A stretch of 64,000 bases of DNA from Candidatus Aquirickettsiella gammari (GTDB lineage Bacteria; Pseudomonadota; Gammaproteobacteria; Diplorickettsiales; Diplorickettsiaceae): assembly GCA_002290645.2 (NCBI GenBank), contig NMOS02000003.1:53877-117876 (forward strand). The letters run 5' to 3'. Below are positions 38,657 to 49,286 of the stretch, one piece after another. Numbering within the stretch: the stretch's first letter is position 1; each line of letters starts with the position of its first letter. Both the position numbers and the translations under genes were made by a program. The notes under the pieces were generated by a model. That model saw only the letters and a program-made list of their open reading frames with translations. It was not told where the DNA came from and ran no database searches.

Positions 38657-40174
38657 TTATAGTTCCTTGTTAGCTTCGGCTGGGCGCATGAGCGGAAATA
38701 AAATAACGTCACGAATCGAAGCTGAATCGGTAAATAGCATCGCCAAGCGATCTATCCCTATCCCCTCCCCGGCTGTCGGCGGCAAACCATATTCGAGTGC
38801 TGTAATATAGTCTTCATCATAAGGCATCGCCTCTAAATCTCCCGCTGATTTAGCCAAGTTTTGTTCTTTAAAACGATTCGCTTGATCATCAGGATCATTT
38901 AACTCTGAAAAACCATTGGCTAATTCACGACCGCCTATATAGAGTTCAAAGCGATCCGCTAAGTGAAGATTTTTATCATTACGCCTTGCCAACGGAGATA
39001 CATCGATAGGATATTCGGTAATAAAAGTCGGTTGTTTTAATTTCTGCTCCACCGTTTCTTCAAAAAGCGCAAATTGCAATTTACCGAGTGACGCACTAGA
39101 AGGAATATTCAAGCTGGCGGCAATTTTTTGTAGGGTCTTTAAATCGCTTAAATCCTTGATACTCCACTGTGGATTAAATTCAAGAATGGCATTTAGAACG
39201 CTTAAACGCTTAAACGGTTTCGATAAATCATAGCTATCGCCTTGATAGCTCAGGTTTGAAGTCGCTAAAATAGTTTGCGCTAATTCACGAATTAAGCATT
39301 CTGTTAAATCCATCAAATCATGATAATCGGCATAGGCTTGATAAAACTCCAGCATACTAAATTCAGGGTTATGCCGTGTCGAAAGACCTTCGTTACGAAA
39401 ATTACGATTAATTTCAAACACTTTTTCGATCCCACCGACCACTAAGCGCTTTAGATGCAGTTCCGGCGCAACGCGAAGAAATAATTCCATATCCAAGGCA
39501 TTATGATGTGTTACAAAAGGACGTGCTAAAGCGCCTCCGGGTATAACATGCATCATCGGGGTTTCAACCTCGACAAAGCCGCGTTGATTCAAAAATTGAC
39601 GAATGCCGTTAATCAGCTGAGATCGTATTCGAAAAGTTTTTCTGGTTTTTTCGTTCGTAATCAGATCAAGATAGCGTTGCCGGTAACGTAGTTCCTTATC
39701 AGATTCCGAAAGACCATGAAATTTATCCGGTAACGGTCGCAAGGATTTACAGAGTAAATAAACTTTTTCGGCTTTTATTGAAAGTTGCTTGGTTTTAGTC
39801 CTGAACAATAAACCAACGACCCCGACAATATCACCCAAATCCAAACGTTTAATGGCTTCAAATGCCTCTGATCCAAGATTGTCTTGTTTGACATAAACCT
39901 GTATTTTTCCGGACATATCCTGAATATCAAGGAATAAGCTTTTACCCATATCGCGTTTTAATAAGATCCGCCCAGCGAGACTGAACGACTGATTTTTTTG
40001 CGCTAAGGTTTCTAGATCGATTTTTTCATACTTGGTCATCAAATCAGCGGCTAAGCTGGTCCTGCGAAAATCATTCGGATAAGGATTGGAAATACGGCGT
40101 AAATCATCTAACTTTGCTCGACGTTGTTGCAATAAATCGTCAGAATTATTACTGGTTATCTTTTCATTAGGCAT
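38657..40174 (-). CDS. lysS: Lysyl-tRNA synthetase (class II)
   Basis: A class II enzyme of about 505 residues. The N-terminal OB fold has AGRILLKRDMGKSLFLDIQD; motif 2 is FRNEGLSTRHNPEFSMLEFYQAYADY, and motif 3 is GEGIGIDRLAMLFTDSASIRDVILFPLMRP. I start at ATG 40174 by comparison with E. coli LysS; TTG 40195 or GTG 40189 upstream are alternatives. It follows prfB in the conserved prfB-lysS operon order. Confidence 0.95.
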   Translation of the reverse strand: MPNEKITSNNSDDLLQQRRAKLDDLRRISNPYPNDFRRTSLAADLMTKYEKIDLETLAQKNQSFSLAGRILLKRDMGKSLFLDIQDMSGKIQVYVKQDNLGSEAFEAIKRLDLGDIVGVVGLLFRTKTKQLSIKAEKVYLLCKSLRPLPDKFHGLSESDKELRYRQRYLDLITNEKTRKTFRIRSQLINGIRQFLNQRGFVEVETPMMHVIPGGALARPFVTHHNALDMELFLRVAPELHLKRLVVGGIEKVFEINRNFRNEGLSTRHNPEFSMLEFYQAYADYHDLMDLTECLIRELAQTILATSNLSYQGDSYDLSKPFKRLSVLNAILEFNPQWSIKDLSDLKTLQKIAASLNIPSSASLGKLQFALFEETVEQKLKQPTFITEYPIDVSPLARRNDKNLHLADRFELYIGGRELANGFSELNDPDDQANRFKEQNLAKSAGDLEAMPYDEDYITALEYGLPPTAGEGIGIDRLAMLFTDSASIRDVILFPLMRPAEANKEL

Positions 40175-40259
40175 TTTCAATTTTTCCACACTCAATCTAA
40201 ACTGTTAAAATTTATACTCTACCCGATGACCAAAAAGGATGGCGTAGCACCCAACCTAT

Positions 40260-41358
40260 TTATAATCCGGCTTTTAAACTCGCTCGTAAAAAAAGATTAA
40301 TATTTCCATTCAGTACCGCTTGGGTATTTCCTGTTTCTACCCCGGTACGTAGATCCTTAATACGTGCATCATCTAATACATAAGAGCGTATCTGACTACC
40401 CCAAGCAATGTCCCGTTTCAAAGATTCTTGACTGTGCTTTTCGTCCGAACGTTTACGCAGCTCAAGTTCGTATAATTTTGCACGCAACTGCTTCATCGCT
40501 TGATCGCGATTCTTATGTTGCGAACGATCACTTTGTGATTGCACCACAACACCGGTCGGAATATGGGTAATTCGCACCGCCGAATCGGTACGATTGACAT
40601 GCTGTCCACCTGCACCACTGGCACGATAGGTATCTATACGTAAATCCGCTGGCTTAATATCAATATCAATCGTCTCGTCCACTTCGGGTGAAACAAATAC
40701 CGCCGCAAAGGAAGTATGGCGTCGTTTATTGGCATCAAAAGGTGATAATCGAACTAAGCGGTGTACACCGGTTTCAGTACGTAACCAACCGTAAGCATAT
40801 TCCCCTTCAAACTTAAGCGTTGCACTTTTGATACCTGCCACTTCACCGGCAGATGCTTCTATCAACTCCACTTTAAAATGGTTTTGCTCTCCCCAACGCA
40901 GATACATGCGCAATAGCATCTCGGCCCAATCTTGTGCTTCGGTGCCACCGGATCCCGATTGTATGTCTAGATAAGCAGGATGACTATCCAGTTGACGAGG
41001 AAACATACGTCTGAATTCAAGTTTTTCTAGCTGCGCTTCTATCGCCAGTAATTCATCTGGAAAAGTTACTAATAGATCGTTCGCCGCTTCATTAATCGCT
41101 AAATCATAAAGGGCTTTAATATCAGTAAGACCTTTTTCTAATTGGTAAAAGGTATCGACAATATGCTGTAATTGAGCACGCTCTTTACCGATTATCTGTG
41201 CCTTTTCAGGATCGTTCCAGATAGTAGGATTTTGCAATTCTAACTCTAGCTCTTGTAGCCTTTCAAATTTAGCCGGATAGTCAAAGATACCCCCGTAATT
41301 CAGCCACACGGCCTTCTAGCTCTTTCATCTTCTGAATAATCGGCGCTGTTTCAAACAT
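40260..41358 (-). CDS. prfB: Peptide chain release factor 2, made by programmed +1 frameshift
   Basis: RF2 reads UAA and UGA stops. The gene starts at ATG 41358 with 25 codons ([10 protein letters not shown]... ending LRGYL) and then an in-frame TGA at 41283-41281. The shift site reads CTT TGA C, preceded by the G-rich internal Shine-Dalgarno CGGGGGTAT, exactly the autoregulatory RF2 signal. After the shift, [16 protein letters not shown] continues to a total of about 365 residues, the E. coli length. The catalytic GGQ is in [20 protein letters not shown], and the UGA-specificity tripeptide region lies earlier in the body. This entry spans both reading frames. Confidence 0.96.
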
Positions 41359-41471
41359 AGCTTAAGATTTATACCTATTTTTTAAGTATTTTTTTAATGA
41401 CGTCTTTTCAAGAAGGCTATCTTCAGCACACAGCGATACCAAGCACCCGCTCGCTGCCATATTATTTTATC

Positions 41472-42662
41472 TTAACTTAATTTTTTCTGTGTTGAAAATC
41501 CAGCTAAACTAGCAGAAAAACTTCGTAGTGCCAAAATGCCAGTCGCTTCAGCCTGCTTGCGCCAATCTTGTAAAGCCTCTAATAATTCACGTTGCGTGGC
41601 AGTAGTACGCCCCCAAATCGCCTGTAACTTAAGACGATAATGATACACTAAGGCCAACACCTGATAGTTATTGATCACTTCTGCAATCTGCTGTTTCCCT
41701 TCTTCATTTAACAAAGACTCGGTACGGATCAATGATATCTTGGCCCGCTTTAATAAAGCTTTACTGGTCATATTAGCTTTTAGCCTTTCTTCTTGTAAAA
41801 CAGGTAATAGCACTTCTCGACTATAACGCGCTAATACTTGAAAACGATTGGTGATAAGTGCCGCTAAGGTATCCGAATCAACACTGGATTTACCGGGAAT
41901 ATTTCCAAGTTTTGGCGATATCCGTTTAACCTTTGATAAACCTAATGCTTGCAATAAGCGAATATAAACCCAACCCAGATCAAACTCCCACCATTTCACT
42001 GAGAATTTGGCTGAGGTCGGAAATGTATGATGATTATTATGCAATTCTTCCCCGCCAATAAAGGCACCCAGCGATAAAATATTACGCGATGCATCAGGAC
42101 ATTCAAAATTACGATAACCCCAATAATGGCCTATACCATTAACTACGCCGGCGGCAAACAAAGGAATCCATAACATTTGTAAAGCCCAAATAGTAATACC
42201 GGGGATACCAAATAAAACAATATCAATAACAAACATGAGTGCTACACCCGCCGCACTATGCTGAGTATAAACATGTCGTTCCAACCAATCATCCGGCGTT
42301 CCCTGACCATAGCGAGTCATCGTATCCTGATTTTTGGCTTCTGCGCGATAAAGCTCCGCACCTTCAAAGAATACGTTTTTGATCCCTCTGGTTTGAGGAC
42401 TATGTGGATCTTCTTTGGTTTCACACTTAGCATGATGCTTACGATGGATAGAGACCCATTTTTTTGTTTCCATCCCCGTGGTTAACCATATCCAAAAACG
42501 GAAAAAATGACTAATCGCTGGATGCAACTCTAAGGCACGATGCGCTTGCGATCGATGCAGATACACCGTAACGCCGACGATGGTAATGTGGGTTAATATT
42601 AATAAAGCAACAACATAACCCCAAAACGATAAATTTAATAACCCGTATAATAATAGTTCCAC
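41472..42662 (-). CDS. Membrane fatty acid desaturase (acyl-CoA delta-9 type)
   Basis: A 396-residue membrane di-iron enzyme. The three His boxes are HRSQAHRAL, HRKHHAKCE and NNHHTFP, in the order and spacing of stearoyl-CoA-type desaturases. Hydrophobic helices lie near residues 5-30, 45-60, 135-160 and 165-185. The C-terminal 130 residues are a charged helical extension not needed for catalysis. The start is GTG 42662 with GAGG about seven bases upstream. It would introduce double bonds in acyl chains and adjust membrane fluidity. It lies 113 bases after dolP in the same direction. Confidence 0.92.
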   Translation of the reverse strand: MELLLYGLLNLSFWGYVVALLILTHITIVGVTVYLHRSQAHRALELHPAISHFFRFWIWLTTGMETKKWVSIHRKHHAKCETKEDPHSPQTRGIKNVFFEGAELYRAEAKNQDTMTRYGQGTPDDWLERHVYTQHSAAGVALMFVIDIVLFGIPGITIWALQMLWIPLFAAGVVNGIGHYWGYRNFECPDASRNILSLGAFIGGEELHNNHHTFPTSAKFSVKWWEFDLGWVYIRLLQALGLSKVKRISPKLGNIPGKSSVDSDTLAALITNRFQVLARYSREVLLPVLQEERLKANMTSKALLKRAKISLIRTESLLNEEGKQQIAEVINNYQVLALVYHYRLKLQAIWGRTTATQRELLEALQDWRKQAEATGILALRSFSASLAGFSTQKKLS

Positions 42663-42775
42663 AGTTAACCTCTTATATTTTATAGCTATCCTAGCGTTTT
42701 CGACTCCATCAAGCTAGCTTATTTTCAAACTAGACTTAAAAGATAAAAGCCCCAAAGTGTTCTAACACCGAAACT

Positions 42776-43348
42776 TTATTCTTCTCTACCTTCTATCAAT
42801 TTAACAACTTTTTTAACCCCGGCAGACTCTCTGGCAATCGATACCGCTAAATTAGCTTGTTTTGGCGTTGCCGCACCGAGAATAAAAACAACGCCATCCT
42901 CGGTGACTATCTTGAAATTATTCGATTTTAGCGTTCGACTCGCAAACATCTTTGTTTTAACCGCTGAAGTTATCGCCACGTCTTGAGCACGTCGATACAC
43001 TGTAGTAGGGATACCTAGGGTAATTTCATTAAACACCCGTTTGACTCCGGGTATGGACTTGGCATATTTGCCAGCCCTATTCTTTAGCTCTTCATCATAA
43101 GCCTGACCCGTTAACAAAATAACCTGATTATAACTCACCGCGGCAATATGCGTTTCCGCCGCTAAAACAGGGTCATTGGCTAATTTTCGATTTATCTTAA
43201 AGTTGAGTTCCTCATCATTTTTAATCGTATAAATAGTTCGCGGATCGGTCACGAAACTACCTGTTGTGGCACTACCAGCTACAAAAGCACCGGCAAGACA
43301 GCCTTGTAAGCCTAAGGATAGGAGTAAAATAATAAATATTTTTTTCAT
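42776..43348 (-). CDS. dolP: BON-domain outer-membrane lipoprotein DolP (YraP)
   Basis: A 190-residue lipoprotein. The signal sequence ends in the lipobox L-Q-G-C near residue 17. Two BON domains follow, about 48-115 (LNFKINRKLANDP... ending GVKRVFNEI) and 125-190 (AVKTKMFASRTLKSNNFKIV ending GVKKVVKL). Order, length and motifs match E. coli DolP, which supports envelope integrity and BAM function. The start at ATG 43348 is chosen to give a normal signal peptide. It lies only 15 bases after nuoN, so it may be read on the nuo transcript. Confidence 0.9.
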   Translation of the reverse strand: MKKIFIILLLSLGLQGCLAGAFVAGSATTGSFVTDPRTIYTIKNDEELNFKINRKLANDPVLAAETHIAAVSYNQVILLTGQAYDEELKNRAGKYAKSIPGVKRVFNEITLGIPTTVYRRAQDVAITSAVKTKMFASRTLKSNNFKIVTEDGVVFILGAATPKQANLAVSIARESAGVKKVVKLIEGREE

Positions 43349-43363
43349 TTCTATTGCCAACCT

Positions 43364-44824
43364 CTAATAAACAGGATGATTAATCGTAAAAAACGCCGCT
43401 TGTGCCAACTCCATTAATTGACTAGGGAATAAACCTAGAACGATTAATAGTATAGCATTAATACTAAGGGCAAGGTAGGCATCCGGTGCTACCATCAAAC
43501 GGGGTAATATGGGTTCAGGCTCCTCAAAATACATCACTTTTATGACATTAAGGTAATAATAAGCACCGATAATCGCAAAAATAATGGCTAAAGTGGCCAT
43601 CCATAGCTGATCTGCCCCAATTAGGCCTAATAAGATACCTAATTTAGCAAAAAAGCCTACCGTCGGCGGAATCCCGGCCATAGAAAACATCGCCAATAGC
43701 ATTACCAGTGCTAACCAGGGGCTCCTCGCATTAAGCCCTCTTAAATCATTAATCGCTTCCACCTGACCTGATTTACTGACAACAACCAATAGACCAAACG
43801 CAGTGAGCGCCATAAGACCATAGGCCAGCAGGTAAAATAGACTCATCGCATAAGCTGTCGCCGTGCCGGCACTTAGGCCTAATAAAGCATAACCGATATG
43901 GGCTATCGCAGAATAAGCCAACATACGCTTTAGATTCTCCTGCGCAATAGCGACCAGATTGCCTAAACCAAACGAGAGTACCGCAATAATCCCTATCAAG
44001 GGTTGCCAATAGCTATGTAGGCTAGGTAGCGCATCTATCAACAGACGTATCGCTAAGGCAAGTCCGGCTATTTTCGGCGCGGCACTGATAAACAAGGTAA
44101 CGGGGGTTGGCGCGCCTTGATAAACATCCGGTACCCAAAGTTGAAAAGGCGCGGCCCCTAGCTTAAAGGCAAGACCGGCTACGATAAAAACAAGACCTGT
44201 CGTTAACAGGATGGGCGATTGCCCTCCTTGGAGTAAAACCTGGTTGATGGTTGGAATAATTAAAGAATGGGTCGCGCCATACAATAAAGAGAGACCATAC
44301 AAAAACAAACCCGAAGCCAGCGCACCTAAAATAAAATATTTCATCGCCGCTTCAGCGGCATCACTGGGTTTTCGTTGCAAAGCCACTAAGGCATAGAGTG
44401 GAAAAGATAAAAGCTCTAAACCGAGATAAAGAGTTAATAAGCTATTTGCCGAGGTCAAAACCAGCATACCCAGGATCGAAAATAAACCTAATAAATAATA
44501 TTCTCCTGAATTAATACCCAGATGCTTTAACGCATCGCGTGCATAAACAAAAGCAAAAATACTGAAAAAAAGAATGCTCAACTTAATAAAATAGGCAACC
44601 AGATCCCAGATATAATGCTGATGAAAAAGTAATTGCGCCGGGATTCTATATAAATGAGAAACCAATACCAAACTAATCAGCAAACTTAGTTGGCTCGCGG
44701 TATAGGTCAATAGACTGTTTTTCTGTTTAACAAAAAGTTCCAATAACAGAATAACACAGGCCATAAACAGTAAAGCAACTTCAGGAGCGGCTGGAAAATT
44801 AAGTAATTGTTGTAGTGTCATCAT
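43364..44824 (-). CDS. nuoN: NADH-quinone oxidoreductase subunit N
   Basis: An antiporter-like membrane subunit of complex I with 486 residues and 14 predicted helices. The segment SLLTLYLGLELLSFPLYALVAL (around residue 125-147) carries the conserved Glu of the proton path, and KLGAAPFQLWVPDVYQGAPT (around 220) holds the broken-helix region with the essential Lys and His-like positions. The ATG overlaps the nuoM stop in an ATGA arrangement. It is the last nuo gene. Confidence 0.96.
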   Translation of the reverse strand: MMTLQQLLNFPAAPEVALLFMACVILLLELFVKQKNSLLTYTASQLSLLISLVLVSHLYRIPAQLLFHQHYIWDLVAYFIKLSILFFSIFAFVYARDALKHLGINSGEYYLLGLFSILGMLVLTSANSLLTLYLGLELLSFPLYALVALQRKPSDAAEAAMKYFILGALASGLFLYGLSLLYGATHSLIIPTINQVLLQGGQSPILLTTGLVFIVAGLAFKLGAAPFQLWVPDVYQGAPTPVTLFISAAPKIAGLALAIRLLIDALPSLHSYWQPLIGIIAVLSFGLGNLVAIAQENLKRMLAYSAIAHIGYALLGLSAGTATAYAMSLFYLLAYGLMALTAFGLLVVVSKSGQVEAINDLRGLNARSPWLALVMLLAMFSMAGIPPTVGFFAKLGILLGLIGADQLWMATLAIIFAIIGAYYYLNVIKVMYFEEPEPILPRLMVAPDAYLALSINAILLIVLGLFPSQLMELAQAAFFTINHPVY

Positions 44825-46374
44825 AATTTAGTCTGCAAACTCCAATGTAAAATTGAGTCTATAGAAGTGTGCATTATCGTCAATAGAGGCGCTGGATAAA
44901 CACCCAGTAAAATAATTGCTAGGGCGAGTAAAATAAAAATCAACTTTTCAAATCCATGAATATCACCACTTGCTTCCACCAAAGGGTTAGTAATCTCGCC
45001 AAAAAAAACGCGTTTATACAGATAAAGAGTGTAGCTAGTACTCAGAATTAAGGTGCTGGCAGCAATCGTCGTAATCCAAAAACTAGCCTGCATAGCACTC
45101 AGGATAATCATAAACTCACCAACGAAACCGGAAGTACCCGGCAATCCGACATTCGACATCGCAAACAACATAAAAAAAGAAGCTAATAAAGGCATACGCG
45201 TTGCAATGCCACCATAATCTTTAATCAAACGACTGCGAAAACGATACGTCAACATACCCACCGCTAAAAACATAGCGCCGGAACTAAAAGCATGCGAAAC
45301 CATTTGTACCATCGCACCTTCTAAACTCATATAGGCCATTAAGGTATTGTGACTATGTGCCATGATGGCAAATAACATAAAACAACCCAGTACCACAAAG
45401 CCCATGTGCGCAATCGAGGAATAAGCAATCAAGCGTTTCATATCCACTTGCGCTAAAGCCACCAGCCCAATATAAACGATAGCGATTAAGGCCAGCGCTA
45501 TCATAAAGCCATCGAGTAAACGACTAGCATCTGGCACAATCGGTAAGCTAAAACGTAGAAAACCATATCCGCCTAACTTTAACATTAAAGCGGCTAACAC
45601 CACTGAACCACCGGCCGGCGCTTCGGTGTGCGCATCAGGAAGCCAAGTATGTAAAGGCCACATCGGAATCTTGACCGCAAAAGCAATTAAAAAAGCCGCA
45701 AAGATCCACACTTGTTCTGGCATACTGAGTTTTAAGGGATAAAAACTCGCAATCAAAAAGTTTTGCTGTGGGTTATGCACGCCTAAATAAAGTAAGGCGA
45801 TCAACATTAATGCCGAACCAAAAAAGGTATATAAGAAAAATTTAATCGAAGCATAAGAGCGATTATCGCTTCCCCAGACACCGATACTAAGATACATAGG
45901 AATCAATATCGCTTCCCAAAAGACATAAAACAAAATCGAATCCGTAGCAGCAAAGGTTCCAACCATCATACCTTGCATCATTAAAAATGCTGCCATGTAT
46001 TGTGCAACCCGTAGTGTTACACTGCGCCAAGCCGCCAAAATAACGAGTAAGGTGGTAAAGATCGTTAACAAGATTAACGGTAGCGAGATGCCATCAATAC
46101 CTAAAGAATAATTGATATTATAAACACTGATCCAAGGAATATTTTCTTGAAATTGCATACGACTTAATGCGGGATTAAAATCCAAATAAAGTGGTATACA
46201 TAAAGCCAGCGTCACTAAGCAGGTTATTAAGGCGGTGATGCGTGCCCGTTGCGGATAGCGATCGCCATCGATAGCGACTGCAATCACACCGCCTAATACA
46301 GGTAACCAAATCAATAAACTCAATAAATGGTTTTTGAATAACAAGGCTAAAGAATCAAGTAAAGTTAACAGCAT
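44821..46374 (-). CDS. nuoM: NADH-quinone oxidoreductase subunit M
   Basis: A 517-residue antiporter-like subunit with 14 predicted helices. YVFWEAILIPMYLSIGVWG holds the essential Glu near residue 145, and VKIPMWPLHTWLPDAHTEAPAGGSV the Lys and Pro-broken helix near 235. KRLIAYSSIAHMGFV is also typical. It lies 20 bases after the nuoL stop and overlaps nuoN. Confidence 0.97.
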   Translation of the reverse strand: MLLTLLDSLALLFKNHLLSLLIWLPVLGGVIAVAIDGDRYPQRARITALITCLVTLALCIPLYLDFNPALSRMQFQENIPWISVYNINYSLGIDGISLPLILLTIFTTLLVILAAWRSVTLRVAQYMAAFLMMQGMMVGTFAATDSILFYVFWEAILIPMYLSIGVWGSDNRSYASIKFFLYTFFGSALMLIALLYLGVHNPQQNFLIASFYPLKLSMPEQVWIFAAFLIAFAVKIPMWPLHTWLPDAHTEAPAGGSVVLAALMLKLGGYGFLRFSLPIVPDASRLLDGFMIALALIAIVYIGLVALAQVDMKRLIAYSSIAHMGFVVLGCFMLFAIMAHSHNTLMAYMSLEGAMVQMVSHAFSSGAMFLAVGMLTYRFRSRLIKDYGGIATRMPLLASFFMLFAMSNVGLPGTSGFVGEFMIILSAMQASFWITTIAASTLILSTSYTLYLYKRVFFGEITNPLVEASGDIHGFEKLIFILLALAIILLGVYPAPLLTIMHTSIDSILHWSLQTKL

Positions 46375-46394
46375 TTTCTTAGATTACAATTAAT

Positions 46395-48320
46395 TTATAA
46401 GGAAAAAACCAACAAAAAAATAATGACACTCAACACCATCAACAAAGCATATTGATAAATGAGCCCCGATTGCAGACGACGTAATACGCTAGAGAGCCAA
46501 CTAATACGCCTTCCTGATCCATCAATCAACCTATCATCTAATACATTCGCATCGACGCTAAAAAATAATTGTGCTAAGCGCCGTCCGCCATCGGCAAATA
46601 CACGCTGATTAAAGGTATCAAAACCATATTTATTCACTAAGACACGGTAAATCCAAGAAAAATGTCCTTGTAGCCAAAAAGGAAGTGTCGGAATTTGCAA
46701 ATAACATAAATAAGCCAGCAAAATACCTGCTAGCGCAAACAGTGTCGCCAAACTGAATAAATTTTCGCTCAATGCCGCTTGATGACTCGGTAAAATAAAA
46801 AGGCTCGCTCTGAGTAACCCAGCCCCTGACTCATTTAAGAAGTCAGGGGCCCATAAGAAACCGGCTACTAGCGAAGGAATGGCTAAAGCGATTAAGCTGA
46901 GCTTAACCAGCCTCGATGTCTTCTGACAATAGCGCGCTTGAGCGGCGTTACTACGCGGCTTGGTATGAAAAACCAGGAAAAAAATACGGAAAATATAAAA
47001 TGCCGTTACCAAAGCGCCGATTAAGACACAATAATACGCATAATGCGCCGCCGGTAAATGGGAAGCCTGTACCGCCTCAATAATGGCATCTTTGGAATAA
47101 AAACCAGAGAACGGTGGTAAAGCCGCCAAAGCCAATGCGCCCACTAAAAAACAAACATAAGTGACTGGCATCACTTTGGCTAAACCACCCATTTTGCGGA
47201 TATCTTGTTCATGATGCAACGCTAATATCACTGAACCAGCTGCTAAAAACAACAAGGCTTTGAAAAAGGCGTGCGTCACTAAATGAAAAATACCCGCCGC
47301 ATACGCCGATGCACCTAAAGCAACCATCATATAGCCGAGTTGCGATAAAGTTGAATAGGCAATCACGCGTTTAATATCATTTTGCACGATAGCCACCAAG
47401 CCCATGAATAAAGCCGTTGTTCCACCTAGGATTAATATCAGGTTCATAACGCTGGGCGCATATTCATAGAGCGGTGAAAGACGCGCGACTAAGTAGACAC
47501 CGGCTGTCACCATCGTAGCGGCATGGATCAAGGCTGAAATAGGAGTAGGACCTTCCATCGACTCAGGGAGCCAAACATGTAAAGGCATCTGCGCCGATTT
47601 ACCCATCGCACCTATAAATAATAGAAAACAGATTAAAGCGATAACCGAAAAAGAACGGTGTGGAAAAATACTGATGCTCATATTCTTTAGCAGCGGTGCT
47701 TGATGAAATACCTGTAGATAATCCAAACTACCGACATAATTAAACAATAAAGCGATACCAAGAAAAAATCCAAAATCGCCGATGCGATTGACTAAAAAAG
47801 CCTTAAAACTACCCGCATTCGCCGATTCCCGTTTAAACCAGAAACCAATCAACAGATAAGAAACCAAACCCACGCCTTCCCAAGCAAAAAATAACTGTAG
47901 AAAATTATTAGCACTGACCAACATCAACATCGCAAAGGTAAAAGCCGACATGTAACTAAAAAAACGTTTATAACCCGGATCACCGGCCATATAAGTGATG
48001 CTATAAATGTGCACTATCAAGGAAACAAAGCTAACGACAAGAAACATCACCACCGTCAAGGGATCAATCAAAAATCCGATATTAAAGCGGAATTTACCGG
48101 TAAAATCCCACAGATAAAGATTGGCATCATAAGCCGTGCTGTGCAAAAAAAATAATTGATAGGCAAAATAAAGTGATAAAACAAAGGAAAACGAAATGGC
48201 TAAAATAGTGACGCCATGCGCCATACGACAACTAACCGCTCTACCACCTAATCCGGCTATTAAGGCGCCCACCAAAGGAGAAAAAACCAGTAGCAGACTA
48301 ATTAACTGAAAATGTTCCAT
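46395..48320 (-). CDS. nuoL: NADH-quinone oxidoreductase subunit L
   Basis: The largest antiporter-like subunit, 641 residues, with about 16 helices plus the C-terminal lateral helix that clamps the membrane arm (about 540-600). FFAWEGVGLVSYLLIGFW contains the key Glu, and KSAQMPLHVWLPESMEGPTPISALIHAATM the proton-path Lys and broken helix. It starts seven bases after the nuoK stop. Confidence 0.97.
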   Translation of the reverse strand: MEHFQLISLLLVFSPLVGALIAGLGGRAVSCRMAHGVTILAISFSFVLSLYFAYQLFFLHSTAYDANLYLWDFTGKFRFNIGFLIDPLTVVMFLVVSFVSLIVHIYSITYMAGDPGYKRFFSYMSAFTFAMLMLVSANNFLQLFFAWEGVGLVSYLLIGFWFKRESANAGSFKAFLVNRIGDFGFFLGIALLFNYVGSLDYLQVFHQAPLLKNMSISIFPHRSFSVIALICFLLFIGAMGKSAQMPLHVWLPESMEGPTPISALIHAATMVTAGVYLVARLSPLYEYAPSVMNLILILGGTTALFMGLVAIVQNDIKRVIAYSTLSQLGYMMVALGASAYAAGIFHLVTHAFFKALLFLAAGSVILALHHEQDIRKMGGLAKVMPVTYVCFLVGALALAALPPFSGFYSKDAIIEAVQASHLPAAHYAYYCVLIGALVTAFYIFRIFFLVFHTKPRSNAAQARYCQKTSRLVKLSLIALAIPSLVAGFLWAPDFLNESGAGLLRASLFILPSHQAALSENLFSLATLFALAGILLAYLCYLQIPTLPFWLQGHFSWIYRVLVNKYGFDTFNQRVFADGGRRLAQLFFSVDANVLDDRLIDGSGRRISWLSSVLRRLQSGLIYQYALLMVLSVIIFLLVFSL

Positions 48321-48327
48321 TAACCCT

Positions 48328-48633
48328 CTACCCCTTTAAGCGCGTTAATGCATCGACCTGAATCGTATGCCGAGTACGAAATAACACAATGAGTATCGCC
48401 AAACCGATTGCCGCTTCCACCGCGGCCACCGCCAAAATAAAAAACACAAAGATTTGACCCGCTAAATCAGCGAAATAATGCGAAAAGGCAATGAAATTCA
48501 TATTCACCGCTAATAACAACAATTCGACACACATCAATAAAATAATGACATTTTTTCGATTAATCAGTAAACCCAACAAACCTACGCTAAACACAATAGC
48601 ACTGAGTATTAAATAATAATTCAATGGAATCAT
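48328..48633 (-). CDS. nuoK: NADH-quinone oxidoreductase subunit K
   Basis: A 101-residue three-helix subunit. The membrane Glu residues of the E-channel are in [21 protein letters not shown] (about 29-50) and [23 protein letters not shown] (about 64-86). Its start overlaps the nuoJ stop in ATGA form. Confidence 0.97.
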   Translation of the reverse strand: MIPLNYYLILSAIVFSVGLLGLLINRKNVIILLMCVELLLLAVNMNFIAFSHYFADLAGQIFVFFILAVAAVEAAIGLAILIVLFRTRHTIQVDALTRLKG

Positions 48634-49229
48634 CTTTTTTTCCTCGATTTCATTTTTATAATGCGCAGTCGATCAGCTGCTTTCACCGTAAGCTGCTGTT
48701 CAGGAGAAATTGCTTTATTAACGAGTTTTTCTCGAAAACCCAAAGCAATACTGGCAATAATACCGACTAACAATAAAACACCGGTAATTTCAAAAGGATA
48801 GGCGTATTGAGTATAAAGTATATCGCCTAAAGCTTGGCTATTATTCACATGGGTCGAAGCGGGAATTAAACCGGCTGCACTCGAAATAGGAAACACGGTA
48901 TAAATAAGTAAACTCAATAGCAGCAATATACTGAACACCACATAAGGAAGATAAAGCACAAAACCCGATTTTTTTTCAGCAAGCTCAATATTTAAGGTCA
49001 TAATAACGAATAAAAATAAGGTCATTACCGCGCCGACATAGACTAAAATCAATATTAAACCGAGAAATTCAGCTTCTAACAAAATCCATAATGCTGCCGC
49101 GGCAAAAAAAGCCAACACCAAAAATAAGGCGCAACGTACTGGATTACGCAACAGAACCGTCATCAAGGCGGCGGCAATTAGCAGCGCCGCAAATATAAAA
49201 AAAACACATTGTTGCAGAGGAAATATCAT
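48630..49229 (-). CDS. nuoJ: NADH-quinone oxidoreductase subunit J
   Basis: A 199-residue five-helix subunit. The conserved helix [26 protein letters not shown] (about 52-77) holds the pi-bulge region thought to link quinone reduction to proton pumping. The C-terminal 35 residues form a basic tail. It lies between nuoI (57 bases upstream) and nuoK (4-base overlap). Confidence 0.96.
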   Translation of the reverse strand: MIFPLQQCVFFIFAALLIAAALMTVLLRNPVRCALFLVLAFFAAAALWILLEAEFLGLILILVYVGAVMTLFLFVIMTLNIELAEKKSGFVLYLPYVVFSILLLLSLLIYTVFPISSAAGLIPASTHVNNSQALGDILYTQYAYPFEITGVLLLVGIIASIALGFREKLVNKAISPEQQLTVKAADRLRIIKMKSRKKR

Positions 49230-49286
49230 AGAAATGCTTTTATATTTAAACCGATAAATTTAAAACTTAAATCTTTTACTGGGGTT

